Counted from the stretch's first letter, positions 15,362-24,241 are shown. The stretch: DNA of 64,000 nt from Caldicoprobacter guelmensis (GCF_016908415.1 NZ_JAFBDW010000004.1:248001-312000); one strand, 5' to 3'. The notes: generated from the sequence alone by a model not told the origin. Made by a program: numbers and translations.

Positions 15362-18046
15362 ATGGTTTCGCTTTTAAAAAAAATACTGGGAGATAGCAAC
15401 GAGAGGGAGATAAAGCGGCTTGAAAAGCTGGTTGACAGGATAGAAGCGCTTGAGCCAGATATGCAGACGCTTACTGATAGCCAACTTAGGGGGAAGACGG
15501 AGGAGTTTAAAAAAAGGCTGGCCGACGGTCAGACGCTGGATGACCTGCTGCCCGAGGCTTTTGCCGTGGTACGTGAGGCGGCAAGGCGCGTGCTGGGCAT
15601 GAGGCATTTCAGGGTTCAGCTGCTGGGCGGCATAGTGCTCCATCAGGGCAGGATCGCCGAGATGAAAACTGGCGAGGGTAAAACCTTGGTGGCTACCTTG
15701 CCGGCATATTTAAATGCCCTTACCGGCAAAGGGGTGCACATCGTGACCGTCAACGATTATTTGGCCCGGCGCGATAGCGAGTGGATGGGCAAGATATACC
15801 GCTTTTTGGGTTTGTCGGTAGGGCTTATAGTTCATGGCCTGACGCCCGATCAACGCCGCAAGAGCTATGCTGCTGACATCACCTACGGTACAAATAACGA
15901 GTTTGGGTTTGACTACCTGCGGGACAACATGGTGATATACAAGGAGGATATGGTACAGCGTGAGCTCAACTATGCCATTATAGACGAGGTGGACTCGATA
16001 CTCATAGATGAGGCGCGTACCCCCCTTATCATTTCAGGGCCGGCCGAAAAATCGACTGACCTGTATTACCATGCGAACAGGTTTGTCCTGCAGCTTAAAA
16101 AGGATATTGATTATGAAGTCGATGAGAAGGCCCATACCGTCCACCTGACAGAGGAGGGCGTGGCAAAGGCTGAAAAGTTTTTCGGCGTTGAAAACCTGGC
16201 CGATCCTGAGAACATAACCATATCCCATCACATAAAGCAGGCGCTTAAGGCACATGCCCTCATGAAGCGGGACAGGGACTATGTGGTAAAGGATGGCCAG
16301 GTCATAATAGTTGATGAGTTTACCGGAAGGCTCATGCTGGGCAGGCGCTACAGCGATGGCTTGCACCAGGCCATAGAGGTCAAAGAAGGGGTAAAGGTGG
16401 AGCGGGAGAGCAAGACCCTTGCCACCATCACCTTCCAGAACTATTTCCGCATGTATAAAAAGTTGGCCGGCATGACGGGTACCGCTAAAACTGAAGAAGA
16501 CGAATTTAAGACCATCTACGGCCTAGATGTGGTGGTAATACCCACAAACAAGCCCATGATCCGAAAGGACTACAATGATGTAATTTATCTTACCAAGGAG
16601 GCTAAGTTCAGGGCGGTGGTGGATGAGATAGCCCAGCGCTATGCGGTAGGGCAGCCGGTACTTGTGGGTACAGTGTCCATTGAAAATTCCGAGCTGCTCA
16701 GCGAGATGCTCAAGCGGCGGGGTATTCCCCACCAGGTGCTCAATGCCAAATACCACGAAAAAGAGGCTGAGATAATAGCCCAGGCCGGCAAGTACAAGGC
16801 AGTCACCATTGCTACTAACATGGCCGGTCGAGGTACTGACATACTGCTGGGCGGCAATCCTGAATTCATGGCTAAAAAGGAAATGCGCAGGATGGGGTAT
16901 TCCGATGACCTCATAAATCGTGCCACTGGATTTGAGGATATAGACGACCCTGAAGTATTAGAAGCCAGGAAAGTATTTAGGGAGCTTTATGAGAAATTCA
17001 AGGTTGAGACCGATAAGGAGCGGGAAAAAGTAGTCGCTCTTGGGGGCCTTCATATAATCGGTACCGAACGCCATGAGAGCCGACGTATCGACGACCAGCT
17101 TCGTGGCCGTGCCGGTCGTCAGGGAGACCCGGGTTCTTCGCGGTTTTATATATCCCTTGAGGACGACCTGATGCGGTTGTTTGGCTCCGATAGGATCAAG
17201 TCGATAGTGCAGGCCCTTAAGATAGATGAAAATCAGCCTATAGAGTATGGCCTTTTGTCCAAGCAAATTGAGCAGGCGCAAAAGAGGGTGGAGGCGCGTA
17301 ATTTCGAGATCCGTAAACACCTTCTCCAGTACGATAATGTCATGAACGTCCAGCGCGAGGTCATATACAGCCAGAGGCGAAGGGTCCTTGAGGGCGAGAA
17401 CCTCAGGGATGCCATCATGGAGATGGTTGCTACTGTGGTGGAAAACGCCATTTCCATGTATACTGGAGGGGTGGATAGGCCAGAGGAGTGGAATATACAG
17501 GGGCTTATCGAGTACCTTGAAGAGCTGTTTTTGCCCAAAGGTTCTGTGGTTATAAATGAAAATGAGTTACCTGCTTTGACCCGTGAATCGCTTAAAGCCA
17601 AAATTTTGGAGGTTGCCGAGGCTACCTACCGCAAGTTGGAAGAGGAGAACGGCCCTGAAAATATGCGCGAGGCCGAGAGAGTGATCCTGTTGCGGGTGGT
17701 GGACAAAAAATGGATGGACCACATAGACAACATGGAGCAGCTCAGGCAGGGTATAGGCCTTCGTGCTTATGGCCATAGAGACCCGGTGATTGAGTACCAA
17801 ATAGAAGGGTATGAGATGTTTGAAGAGATGATACGCAGCATACAGGAGGAGACGGTATCGTTGCTCTATAGGCTTAAGATTAAAGAGAATATGCCCAAGA
17901 GAGAAAAAGTAGCTGAACCTGTTGCCGCCACCCATGGTGAGGCGGTGAGAAAGCCTGTAGTAAAGGGCGAGAAGATAGGGCGCAATGACCCTTGTCCCTG
18001 TGGGAGTGGAAAGAAGTATAAGAAGTGTTGCGGACGCGCTGTTTGA
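15362..18046 (+). CDS. secA: Preprotein translocase ATPase SecA
   Basis: SecA (894 residues) pushes unfolded preproteins through SecYEG using ATP. Walker A lies in AEMKTGEGKTLVATLPAYL, Walker B in AIIDEVDSILIDEARTPLI, and the second helicase domain has ITIATNMAGRGTDILLGGNP and DDQLRGRAGRQGDPGSSRF. The helical scaffold and wing domains follow. The C-terminus ends in the zinc-binding SecB/ribosome tail CPCGSGKKYKKCCGRAV. Length is typical. prfB begins 43 bases later, the common secA-prfB order. Confidence 0.98.
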   Translation: MVSLLKKILGDSNEREIKRLEKLVDRIEALEPDMQTLTDSQLRGKTEEFKKRLADGQTLDDLLPEAFAVVREAARRVLGMRHFRVQLLGGIVLHQGRIAEMKTGEGKTLVATLPAYLNALTGKGVHIVTVNDYLARRDSEWMGKIYRFLGLSVGLIVHGLTPDQRRKSYAADITYGTNNEFGFDYLRDNMVIYKEDMVQRELNYAIIDEVDSILIDEARTPLIISGPAEKSTDLYYHANRFVLQLKKDIDYEVDEKAHTVHLTEEGVAKAEKFFGVENLADPENITISHHIKQALKAHALMKRDRDYVVKDGQVIIVDEFTGRLMLGRRYSDGLHQAIEVKEGVKVERESKTLATITFQNYFRMYKKLAGMTGTAKTEEDEFKTIYGLDVVVIPTNKPMIRKDYNDVIYLTKEAKFRAVVDEIAQRYAVGQPVLVGTVSIENSELLSEMLKRRGIPHQVLNAKYHEKEAEIIAQAGKYKAVTIATNMAGRGTDILLGGNPEFMAKKEMRRMGYSDDLINRATGFEDIDDPEVLEARKVFRELYEKFKVETDKEREKVVALGGLHIIGTERHESRRIDDQLRGRAGRQGDPGSSRFYISLEDDLMRLFGSDRIKSIVQALKIDENQPIEYGLLSKQIEQAQKRVEARNFEIRKHLLQYDNVMNVQREVIYSQRRRVLEGENLRDAIMEMVATVVENAISMYTGGVDRPEEWNIQGLIEYLEELFLPKGSVVINENELPALTRESLKAKILEVAEATYRKLEEENGPENMREAERVILLRVVDKKWMDHIDNMEQLRQGIGLRAYGHRDPVIEYQIEGYEMFEEMIRSIQEETVSLLYRLKIKENMPKREKVAEPVAATHGEAVRKPVVKGEKIGRNDPCPCGSGKKYKKCCGRAV

Positions 18047-18088
18047 GTGCGACGTGTCAAAATAAAATTTAAGAAAGGGGATGATAGA

Positions 18089-19193
18089 GTGGTTGAACTC
18101 GAAAATGCAAGATTTGAGCTTAAATCGATAAAAGATTCACTTGCCAGGATAGGTGGTTCACTTTGACATATCGGGCTGCGAGCAAAAGATAAAGGAATTA
18201 GAGCAGTCCATGAACGATCCTGATTTTTGGAATGATATAGAGCGGTCTCAAAAGGTAAACCGTGAGATAAAAGCTTTGAGAAACAAGGTTGAAAGGTTTA
18301 AAAAGCTGTGGTCTAAAATCGAGGACCTGGAGGTTTTAATAGAACTTGCACTGGAGGAACAGGACTATTCGGTGGCTGATGAGGTGACCAGCAGCCTCCG
18401 TAAGTTAGAAAAAGAAGTGAATGCATTTAATATGGAGACCCTGCTTAACGGTCCTTATGACCGAAACAACGCCATAGTATCCCTTCATGCCGGAGCAGGC
18501 GGTACCGAAGCCATGGATTGGGTGTCCATGCTGTTCCGGATGTATACCCGGTGGTGTGAGGATAAGGGGTACGAAGTCAAGGTTTTGGATATGCTGCCGG
18601 GGGAAGAAGCCGGCATAAAGAGCGTCACCTTCCACGTCATTGGTCCCAATGCTTATGGCTATTTAAGGTGCGAGAGGGGGGTACACCGCCTGGTAAGGAT
18701 CTCGCCGTTTGATGCTTCAGGGCGGCGGCACACCTCCTTTGCGTCGGTGGATGTCATGCCTGAGCTTGAGGATGACAACGAGATAGAGATTCGCCCCGAG
18801 GACTTACGCATAGATACTTACAGGGCCAGTGGGGCGGGTGGTCAGCATGTAAACAAGACCGAATCGGCGGTGCGAATAACCCATATCCCTACAGGGATTG
18901 TGGTGCAGTGTCAAAACGAACGCTCTCAGATACAAAACCGTGAAACGGCCATGAAGATGCTGAAAGCAAGGTTGCTTGAACTTAAGGAGAGGGAGCAGGA
19001 GGAGAAGCTCAGGCAGCTTAAGGGCGAGGTGAAAAAGATAGAGTGGGGTAGCCAGATAAGGTCTTATGTATTCCATCCCTATAACCTGGTAAAGGACCAT
19101 CGTACAGGGGTTGAGACCGGCAACATTCAAGCAGTCATGGATGGTGAGCTTGACCAGTTTATAAACGCTTATTTGTTGGCCAACGCTTCTTAA
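18089..19193 (+). CDS. prfB: Peptide chain release factor RF2, with programmed +1 frameshift
   Basis: RF2 (about 367 residues) ends translation at UGA and UAA. Translation starts at GTG 18089 (AAGAAAGGGG upstream) and reads 25 codons to CTT TGA C at 18161-18167, where the ribosome slips +1 and continues in the frame ending at 19193. AGGTGG six bases before the CTT acts as the internal Shine-Dalgarno. This is the classic RF2 autoregulation: low RF2 favours the shift. The body has the GGQ motif (GAGGQHVNKTESAVRITH) and the SPF tripeptide (RISPFDASGRRHTSF). A frame that simply starts at 18153 would miss the N-terminal helix. Confidence 0.95.
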
Positions 19194-19200
19194 AGCTGCA

Positions 19201-19372
19201 GGCCCATCCCCTCTTTATTTTTTTGGGTGCTCTCGAAAAGTCTGAGAGCTTTATTTTAGCTTGCTTGCAGGTTGCGTCTTGGGTACTTCACCCCCTAATT
19301 ATTGTGCAAGGTTGCACTACAAAATCAATTGCTGTGCCTATATTGTTTAGTCACTTTTCTAGAATGTTTTTT
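19201..19372 (+). repeat. Dispersed repeat, copy 1 (partner at 23261-23418)
   Basis: This intergenic stretch shares ordered blocks with 23261-23418: GGCCC, GAAAAGTCT, TTTATTTTAGCTT, CTTCACCCCCTAATTATT (18 bases, identical), TGCAAGGTT, AATTG, TGTGCCTAT and ACTTTTCTA. The two copies are about 155-170 bases and lie after prfB and after kamA. A partial extra copy of the first blocks occurs at 19381-19411. It has no strong hairpin ends and no ribosome site for the frames that cross it. It fills most of the 348-base gap between prfB and cheW. Confidence 0.7.
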
Positions 19373-19541
19373 TGTAACGCTTTCGAAATGCCCAAGAGCT
19401 CTATTTTAGCTTGTTTACTGCTGAAGTTATTGAAGCGAGGATTGTGTTTTTTTCCTCGTAAAGCAGGAAAACATATTGAAGATGTAGAAAAACATTATAA
19501 TAGGATTAATGAAAAGCTGGAAAAAGAGAGGGGGATGTCGA

Positions 19542-19994
19542 ATGGGGGAGATGCAGTTTGTGGTGTTCAGGCTGGGTAATGAGATATACGGAGCGCAAAT
19601 ACACAACATACAGGAAATCATTTTGCCGGTAAAGCCAACCAAGGTGCCGAACAATCCTGACTTCATCGAAGGTGTGATAGATTACCGTCAAGAGGTTGTA
19701 CCGGTGCTAGACCTTAAAAAGAGATTTAAACTAGGGCAGTCGGATTATGGCCGGGGGGCGCGTTTTATTGTAGCAGAGGTAGGCAAAAACAAAATAGCCT
19801 TTATAGTGGATGAGGTCACAGAGGTTTTGAGGATTGATTCTTCTAAGATAAGTGCTCCCCCTGAGATGACCAGGATAAACAAGGATTACATAAGTGGCGT
19901 TGCTAAATTAGAGAGCGGGTTGGTTATACTCCTTGATCTGTCAAAAGTGCTTACAGTTACCGAGCAGGAGATATTGGAAGCTGCAATAAATTAA
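19542..19994 (+). CDS. cheW: Chemotaxis coupling protein CheW
   Basis: CheW (150 residues from this start) links chemoreceptors to the CheA kinase. The sequence begins MGEMQFVVFRLGNEIYGAQI and continues NIQEIILPVKPTKVPNNPDF, IDYRQEVVPVLDLKKRF and KIAFIVDEVTEVLRI, all typical of the CheW fold. I choose the ATG at 19542 with GAGGGGG upstream; an earlier in-frame ATG at 19509 adds a basic, unrelated 11 residues. No other che gene is nearby, so this is an orphan copy. It ends in a strong terminator. Confidence 0.93.
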   Translation: MGEMQFVVFRLGNEIYGAQIHNIQEIILPVKPTKVPNNPDFIEGVIDYRQEVVPVLDLKKRFKLGQSDYGRGARFIVAEVGKNKIAFIVDEVTEVLRIDSSKISAPPEMTRINKDYISGVAKLESGLVILLDLSKVLTVTEQEILEAAIN

Positions 19995-20016
19995 CGACTG
20001 GTTTTACATAAAATAG

Positions 20017-20066
20017 AAAGGCAATTCATCCTTGCCTTTGACAAGGCAGGGGTGAATTGCCTTTTT
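20017..20066 (+). terminator. Intrinsic terminator after cheW
   Basis: AAAGGCAATTCA (20017-20028) pairs with TGAATTGCCTTT (20053-20064), followed by more Ts. The loop itself contains the self-complementary CCTTGCC/GGCAGG pieces. The same hairpin may serve the convergent gene at 20081. Confidence 0.9.
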
Positions 20067-20080
20067 CGTTTATATGCCTT

Positions 20081-20683
20081 TTAATTCATGGTGCCCCTGT
20101 GGTGTTCATGCATCAAATAAGGGATTCTCATGGCGTGTTGTGCCTCTGATGTCCTGGTCATAAAGAACAGGTCACGGAGATAAGCGTTGGGGGCTCTGAG
20201 GTATTCTTCTCCGTATTTCTTGTAGTCATTAGTTTCGGCTAGTATTCTCTGCTGTAATGCTTCCATGAAATCGTCGGGGACTTTGGGGTCCTCGATTTTC
20301 GGGGGCTGATACCTTCTCCCGGTTAACATACAATAGGCGCTCATGAAGTTTTGGGCGTGCATCTTCTCGTCTCTGCTAAATTCCATAAGTAGGTCTTTTG
20401 CTCTTTGGGTAGGTGCTTTTTGTGCTAAAAGTTCGTAATACCTGCTGTCTGTGAGCTCGTCTTTAATATATTCTTCAAGGTTTCTTATAAGGTCGGGCAG
20501 TACAGGATACCAGTGGTGTCCCATTTCTGGACCGTAAGGGTCCCAGCAGCCGTAGTGCTCATTATCCATGTTGTAATTGCTGTATTCGGGGTAGTAACCA
20601 TTGAAGTAATTATTATAGTAATCATCGTAATAGTTGTAGTCATCATGATAATTTGTACCGTTATATCTGTACACCTTATTCAC
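20081..20683 (-). CDS. Ferritin-like diiron protein with a Tyr/Asn-rich N-terminus
   Basis: This 200-residue protein has two parts. Residues 1-45 are low complexity, with about 16 Tyr plus many Asn and Asp (for example YNYYDDYYNNYFNGYYPEY). Residues 60-195 form a ferritin/rubrerythrin-type four-helix bundle with its diiron ligands: YIKDELTDSRYYELL, FSRDEKMHAQNF (ExxH), QRILAETNDYKKY and RTSEAQHAMRIP (ExxH). The Tyr-rich tail resembles spore-coat or other cross-linked structural proteins, which suggests, but does not show, a sporulation role. The ATG is preceded by CCTGGAGGTGAATA. It converges with cheW. Confidence 0.75.
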   Translation of the reverse strand: MNKVYRYNGTNYHDDYNYYDDYYNNYFNGYYPEYSNYNMDNEHYGCWDPYGPEMGHHWYPVLPDLIRNLEEYIKDELTDSRYYELLAQKAPTQRAKDLLMEFSRDEKMHAQNFMSAYCMLTGRRYQPPKIEDPKVPDDFMEALQQRILAETNDYKKYGEEYLRAPNAYLRDLFFMTRTSEAQHAMRIPYLMHEHHRGTMN

Positions 20684-20991
20684 CTCCAGGAATTTGTGTA
20701 TTTATCTTTTAACATTAACATTCTATGAAATAGGCTGAAATAAGGTTCTAGAAAAAATAGCAAATTTTCAGATTAAAGGTTGGGCTAAAATTACAAAAGT
20801 GTGGAAATGAGTAAACATTTGAAATACTTCAATATGAAATAATACAGGGAGATAAAGAGATGTAAGGCTTCAACGCTTTCTCAAATAATATCAGATGCTG
20901 TTTTTTGAGGATTTTATTTGAGTTTTAATATGCTTATAATTAGATAAAACAAAATTAATTTGCGCTCTAGCAGATTGTATTTAAGGAGGAA
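20684..20991. other. AT-rich divergent spacer, no gene seen
   Basis: This 308-base spacer separates the divergently transcribed ferritin-like and ATP-grasp genes and must hold both promoters. A TATAAT occurs at 20935-20940 on the plus strand, with only a weak -35 (TTTATT at 20913). I see no reading frame with a ribosome site, repeat or hairpin of note. Confidence 0.5.
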
Positions 20992-22014
20992 GTGATTGAG
21001 TTGGACGGTGAAGCCTCATCATACAGAGTAGGTTTGGCCTTTAATTTGAAAAAAGGCATCCAAGGCAGCGTGGAGGACATCGAGGCCGAGTATGACAGCA
21101 TAGATACGGTAATGGCCATTAAAAATGCGTTGGAGGCCACCGGCTGTCAGGTGGAACTGATGGAGGCCGACCACACTTTTTTGGATAAGCTTAAACGGAC
21201 AAAAGTGGACATCGTGTTTAACATTGCCGAAGGATTAGGAGGACGGGGAAGGGAAGCGCACGTTCCCGCTATTCTTAGCTTTTTGGGCATACCTTTCACT
21301 GGGTCTGACGAAACCACTTTATGCATTGCGCTTGATAAGGCACTTACCAAAAGGCTGCTCACTTCTTTTAGGATTCTGACGCCCAAGCATCAGCTCATAT
21401 CTTATCAGGGCGAAAGGATAAGGCGTGATTTGAAGTTTCCCATCATCGTCAAGCCTAATGCCGAGGGTTCCAGCAAAGGAATATCCAGTATGGCTGTAGT
21501 GGATAATATGGAACAGCTCAAGGTTTTGCTTGAGAGAAACTTCCGACTCTATAGTCAGCCTATGCTGATAGAAGAGTTCATTCCTGGTCGAGAGTTTACG
21601 GTGGGCGTTATAGGCAATGGCCCTGAAACCAGGGTTTTTACTCCAATGGAAATCGTGTATAAGGAGGATCGGAACGGGAGAAACATATACAGCTTTGATG
21701 TTAAAAAGGATTATAAAAAATATGTTGAGTATGTGTGTCCGCCTGATTTAAGCCTTGAGTTGCAAAGGGAGCTTATGGATATTGCGGGCAAGGTTTACCG
21801 TGCGTTACAGTGCAGGGATTTTGCGCGTATGGATTTCCGCATGTCAAAGGACAATAGGTTTTATTTTATCGAGATTAATCCTCTTCCGGGTTTGGCACCA
21901 GGATACAGCGATTATCCGATGATAGCAGAGTTTTGTGGAGTGGAATATAATACATTGATAAAGATGATATTGAATAGCGCCCTAAAGCGGTATGGCATGG
22001 CTCCCGTTATGTAA
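20992..22014 (+). CDS. ATP-grasp ligase related to D-alanine-D-alanine ligase
   Basis: The 340-residue enzyme has the Ddl-type ATP-grasp fold: DIVFNIAEGLGGRGREAHVP, GIPFTGSDETTLCIALDK, IVKPNAEGSSKGISSM, LIEEFIPGREFTVGVIG and metal ligands in FYFIEINPLPGLAPGYSDYP. It lacks the N-terminal GGxSxE-type motif with which true Ddl enzymes hold the first D-Ala, so a different amino-acid substrate is likely. The next gene, 72 bases on, is a lysine 2,3-aminomutase, making a beta-lysine-forming or beta-lysine-joining pathway plausible. The GTG at 20992 lies very close to AAGGAGGA; a TTG at 21001 is an alternative start. Confidence 0.75.
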   Translation: MIELDGEASSYRVGLAFNLKKGIQGSVEDIEAEYDSIDTVMAIKNALEATGCQVELMEADHTFLDKLKRTKVDIVFNIAEGLGGRGREAHVPAILSFLGIPFTGSDETTLCIALDKALTKRLLTSFRILTPKHQLISYQGERIRRDLKFPIIVKPNAEGSSKGISSMAVVDNMEQLKVLLERNFRLYSQPMLIEEFIPGREFTVGVIGNGPETRVFTPMEIVYKEDRNGRNIYSFDVKKDYKKYVEYVCPPDLSLELQRELMDIAGKVYRALQCRDFARMDFRMSKDNRFYFIEINPLPGLAPGYSDYPMIAEFCGVEYNTLIKMILNSALKRYGMAPVM

Positions 22015-22086
22015 AAATCAATCTCTCAATGCGCGCTTGTCGGGCGTTTTTGATTTTAAAAATTATTAAGGAAAGAAGATGGTGGT

Positions 22087-23202
22087 GTGAGAGATTATCA
22101 TTCAATAGAATTATGGGAAGATGTAGAGCCTGACCAGTGGTACGATTGGAGGTGGCAGGTTAAGAACAGGGTTACCACTGTAGAACAGTTAGCAAAGGTC
22201 ATATCTCTGTCTGATGAGCAACAAAAAGAGATAGAGATGTGTCTTGGTAAATACAGGATGGCCATTACCCCTTATTATGCCACGTTGATGGATCCAGAGA
22301 ATCCAAGGTGTCCTATACGGGCACAAGCGGTTCCAACTGTCAACGAGTTGGTGTTTAGGCCAGACGAGTTAACAGACCCGCTTGGAGAGGATGCGGATTC
22401 CCCTGTCCCCAATATAGTGCACCGTTACCCTGATAGGGTATTGTTTATATTGACTCACAAGTGCTCCATGTATTGCAGGCACTGTACGAGGCGGCGCTTC
22501 GTTGGCGAGGAGGACTTTTCAATAAGCAACAAGGCTATAGACCAGGCGATAGAGTATATAAGGGTTAACCGAAACATACGGGATGTTCTGTTATCAGGTG
22601 GAGATCCACTTATACTCTCTGATGAGTTTTTGGAGCGCATAATTTCAAGGTTAAGGGATATTCCGCATGTGGACATCATACGAATAGGAACGCGAACTCC
22701 TGTGGTGTTGCCCATGAGGATTACTGACGAGTTGTTAAACATGTTGAAGAAATATCACCCTATCTGGATCAACACTCACTTCAATCATCCGAGCGAACTT
22801 ACGCCACAATCTGTAGCAGCCTGTGAAAAGATAGTGGATGCAGGAATACCTTTAGGAAATCAAACGGTGTTATTAAAGGGTGTTAATGATAATGTGGAAA
22901 CTATGAAGGAGCTACTGTTGAAACTCGTTAAAGCCAGGGTACGTCCTTATTATTTGTACCAGTGCGATATTGCACAAGGGATAAGCCATTTTAGGACGCC
23001 GGTAGAGACGGGTATTGACATAATAAAGAATCTCAGGGGCTATATATCCGGTTATGCCGTTCCCACTTACGTAATCGATGCCCCTGGTGGTGGAGGAAAA
23101 ATTCCAATAGGCCCGGACTACATTGTAACAATGGCCAATGATAAGGTGGTGTTGAAGAATTACCTGGATAAGATTTACGTCTATCCCAACATAGCATCAT
23201 AA
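22087..23202 (+). CDS. kamA: Lysine 2,3-aminomutase (KamA-type radical SAM enzyme)
   Basis: This 371-residue radical-SAM, PLP-dependent enzyme probably turns L-lysine into beta-lysine. The iron-sulfur motif is CSMYCRHC in LTHKCSMYCRHCTRRRF. The PLP lysine is K338 in DAPGGGGK. Asp294 (YQCD) and Asp331 (VIDAPGG) correspond to Asp293 and Asp330 of the Clostridium subterminale enzyme, which hold the side-chain amino group of lysine; this argues for lysine over glutamate. The protein stops soon after the catalytic core, shorter than the roughly 416-residue enzyme. The GTG follows AAGGAAAGAAGATGGTG. It forms a pair with the ATP-grasp gene and ends in a terminator. Confidence 0.85.
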   Translation: MRDYHSIELWEDVEPDQWYDWRWQVKNRVTTVEQLAKVISLSDEQQKEIEMCLGKYRMAITPYYATLMDPENPRCPIRAQAVPTVNELVFRPDELTDPLGEDADSPVPNIVHRYPDRVLFILTHKCSMYCRHCTRRRFVGEEDFSISNKAIDQAIEYIRVNRNIRDVLLSGGDPLILSDEFLERIISRLRDIPHVDIIRIGTRTPVVLPMRITDELLNMLKKYHPIWINTHFNHPSELTPQSVAACEKIVDAGIPLGNQTVLLKGVNDNVETMKELLLKLVKARVRPYYLYQCDIAQGISHFRTPVETGIDIIKNLRGYISGYAVPTYVIDAPGGGGKIPIGPDYIVTMANDKVVLKNYLDKIYVYPNIAS

Positions 23203-23234
23203 AAAATAAGAGGCGTTTTGCCTCTTATTTTTTT
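23201..23234 (+). terminator. Intrinsic terminator after kamA
   Basis: AAAAAATAAGAGGC (23201-23214) pairs with GCCTCTTATTTTTT (23220-23233). The A-tract/T-tract symmetry makes it potentially bidirectional. Confidence 0.9.
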
Positions 23235-23260
23235 ATTGATAGCGTTATTGGACATTTTTT

Positions 23261-23418
23261 GGCCCCCTTTTATTATGTTTTAGGTTCCTGAAAAGTCTAA
23301 AAATTTTATTTTAGCTTTGTTACAGATTCGATTTGAGGGCTTCACCCCCTAATTATTCTGCAAGGTTACTCTAACCAATTGTTGTGCCTATGCTGTGTGG
23401 CTACTTTTCTATAGTGTT
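23261..23418 (+). repeat. Dispersed repeat, copy 2 (partner at 19201-19372)
   Basis: It shares the same ordered blocks as 19201-19372, including the identical CTTCACCCCCTAATTATT at about 23340-23357 followed by CTGCAAGGTTACT. It lies in the 440-base gap between kamA and tRNA-Pro, just after the kamA terminator. The rest of the gap (23419-23603) is AT-rich with no gene seen. Confidence 0.7.
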
Positions 23419-23603
23419 CATGTTATTGGTTATTTATAAGTTAAGAATCTCCTCCCGTTGATACCTGGCTGGTGATATTAAGTTATGGTTATATGGTCAC
23501 TGCTCCGTTATATCTTAATTATAATGCTTGTCATGTAGGAAAAGTAGAGGGTGTTTAGAAAAATTTTAAAAAAGCACTTAGCTAGTTTCATTTTTCGAGC
23601 ATG

Positions 23604-23637
23604 AAAAAAACCGCTCAATCCTTACGGATGAGCGGCT
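23604..23637 (-). terminator. Intrinsic terminator of tRNA-Pro (minus strand)
   Basis: Read on the minus strand, GCCGCTCA pairs with TGAGCGGT and is followed by a T7 run (A7 at 23604-23610 on the plus strand). It lies seven bases beyond the CCA end of the tRNA. Confidence 0.9.
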
Positions 23638-23643
23638 TTGCGT

Positions 23644-23720
<77 letters not shown>

Positions 23721-23804
23721 ATAACCATTTTGAGCATTATCAATGATACTACAAATTCCTCAAAAATGCAAGACCCAATTTTGAGCGAATTTTTCAATAC
23801 GAAA

Positions 23805-23833
23805 TTGACAACAAAGCGCGTTTATGCTACAAT
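23805..23833 (+). promoter_or_regulatory. SigA-type promoter of rplU
   Basis: A perfect TTGACA (23805-23810) and TACAAT (23828-23833) are 17 bases apart. Transcription would start near 23840, giving an 88-base leader before rplU. Confidence 0.85.
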
Positions 23834-23839
23834 TAGCGA

Positions 23840-23926
23840 GTGCATGAACCGCTCGAATGTGGTTCTAAAATCCCCTTTATTGGGATACCAACATTCGGCG
23901 AGTCTGGTTGGAGGAGGTTATGCAAT
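23840..23926 (+). promoter_or_regulatory. Ribosomal protein L21 leader
   Basis: The leader folds into a long arm: CGAATGTGG (23854-23862) pairs with CC-A-ACATTCG (23888-23897), and the top is closed by TCCC (23871-23874) with GGGA (23882-23885). This shape, directly ahead of L21 in a Bacillota genome, fits the known L21 leader, where L21 is thought to bind its own mRNA. I did not compare it with the published consensus base by base. Confidence 0.6.
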
Positions 23927-24241
23927 ATGTATGCTATCATTAGGACAGGTGGGAAGCAGTATAGGGTGCATGAAGGGGATATTTTGAATGTTGAAAAGCT
24001 GGATGCGCCGGAAGGGTCAACCATTGAGATCAGCGAGGTACTGGCTGTAAGTGATGATGAAAATAAGCTGAAGGTGGGGACTCCTCTGCTGGAAGGTGCA
24101 AAGGTGGAGGCCGAGGTTTTGAAGCATGGGAAGGGCAAGAAGATTATCGTGTACAAGTACAAGCCCAAGAAGAATTATCGTAGGAAATATGGCCACCGTC
24201 AACCTTATACCCAGATCCGCATCACCAAGATTATCGGTTAA
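23927..24241 (+). CDS. rplU: 50S ribosomal protein L21
   Basis: L21 (104 residues) is an rRNA-binding protein of the large subunit. MYAIIRTGGKQYRVHEGDIL at the start and YRRKYGHRQPYTQIRITKI near the end are diagnostic. The correct start is ATG 23927, with TTGGAGGAGGTTATGCAAT upstream; the in-frame ATG at 23840 lies inside the structured leader. It is followed by prp and rpmA, the standard L21-Prp-L27 order. Confidence 0.97.
   Translation: MYAIIRTGGKQYRVHEGDILNVEKLDAPEGSTIEISEVLAVSDDENKLKVGTPLLEGAKVEAEVLKHGKGKKIIVYKYKPKKNYRRKYGHRQPYTQIRITKIIG

Noticed and set aside
18153..18167. Start of prfB at 18153
   Set aside because: The GTG there is inside the frameshift site; the upstream GTG 18089 with its ribosome site and the CTT TGA C slip site give the full-length RF2.
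19223..19579. 118-residue frame between prfB and cheW
   Set aside because: It lies across the dispersed repeat, overlaps the true cheW start and has no ribosome site.
23730..23987. 85-residue frame before rplU
   Set aside because: It spans the promoter and the structured L21 leader and has no ribosome site.
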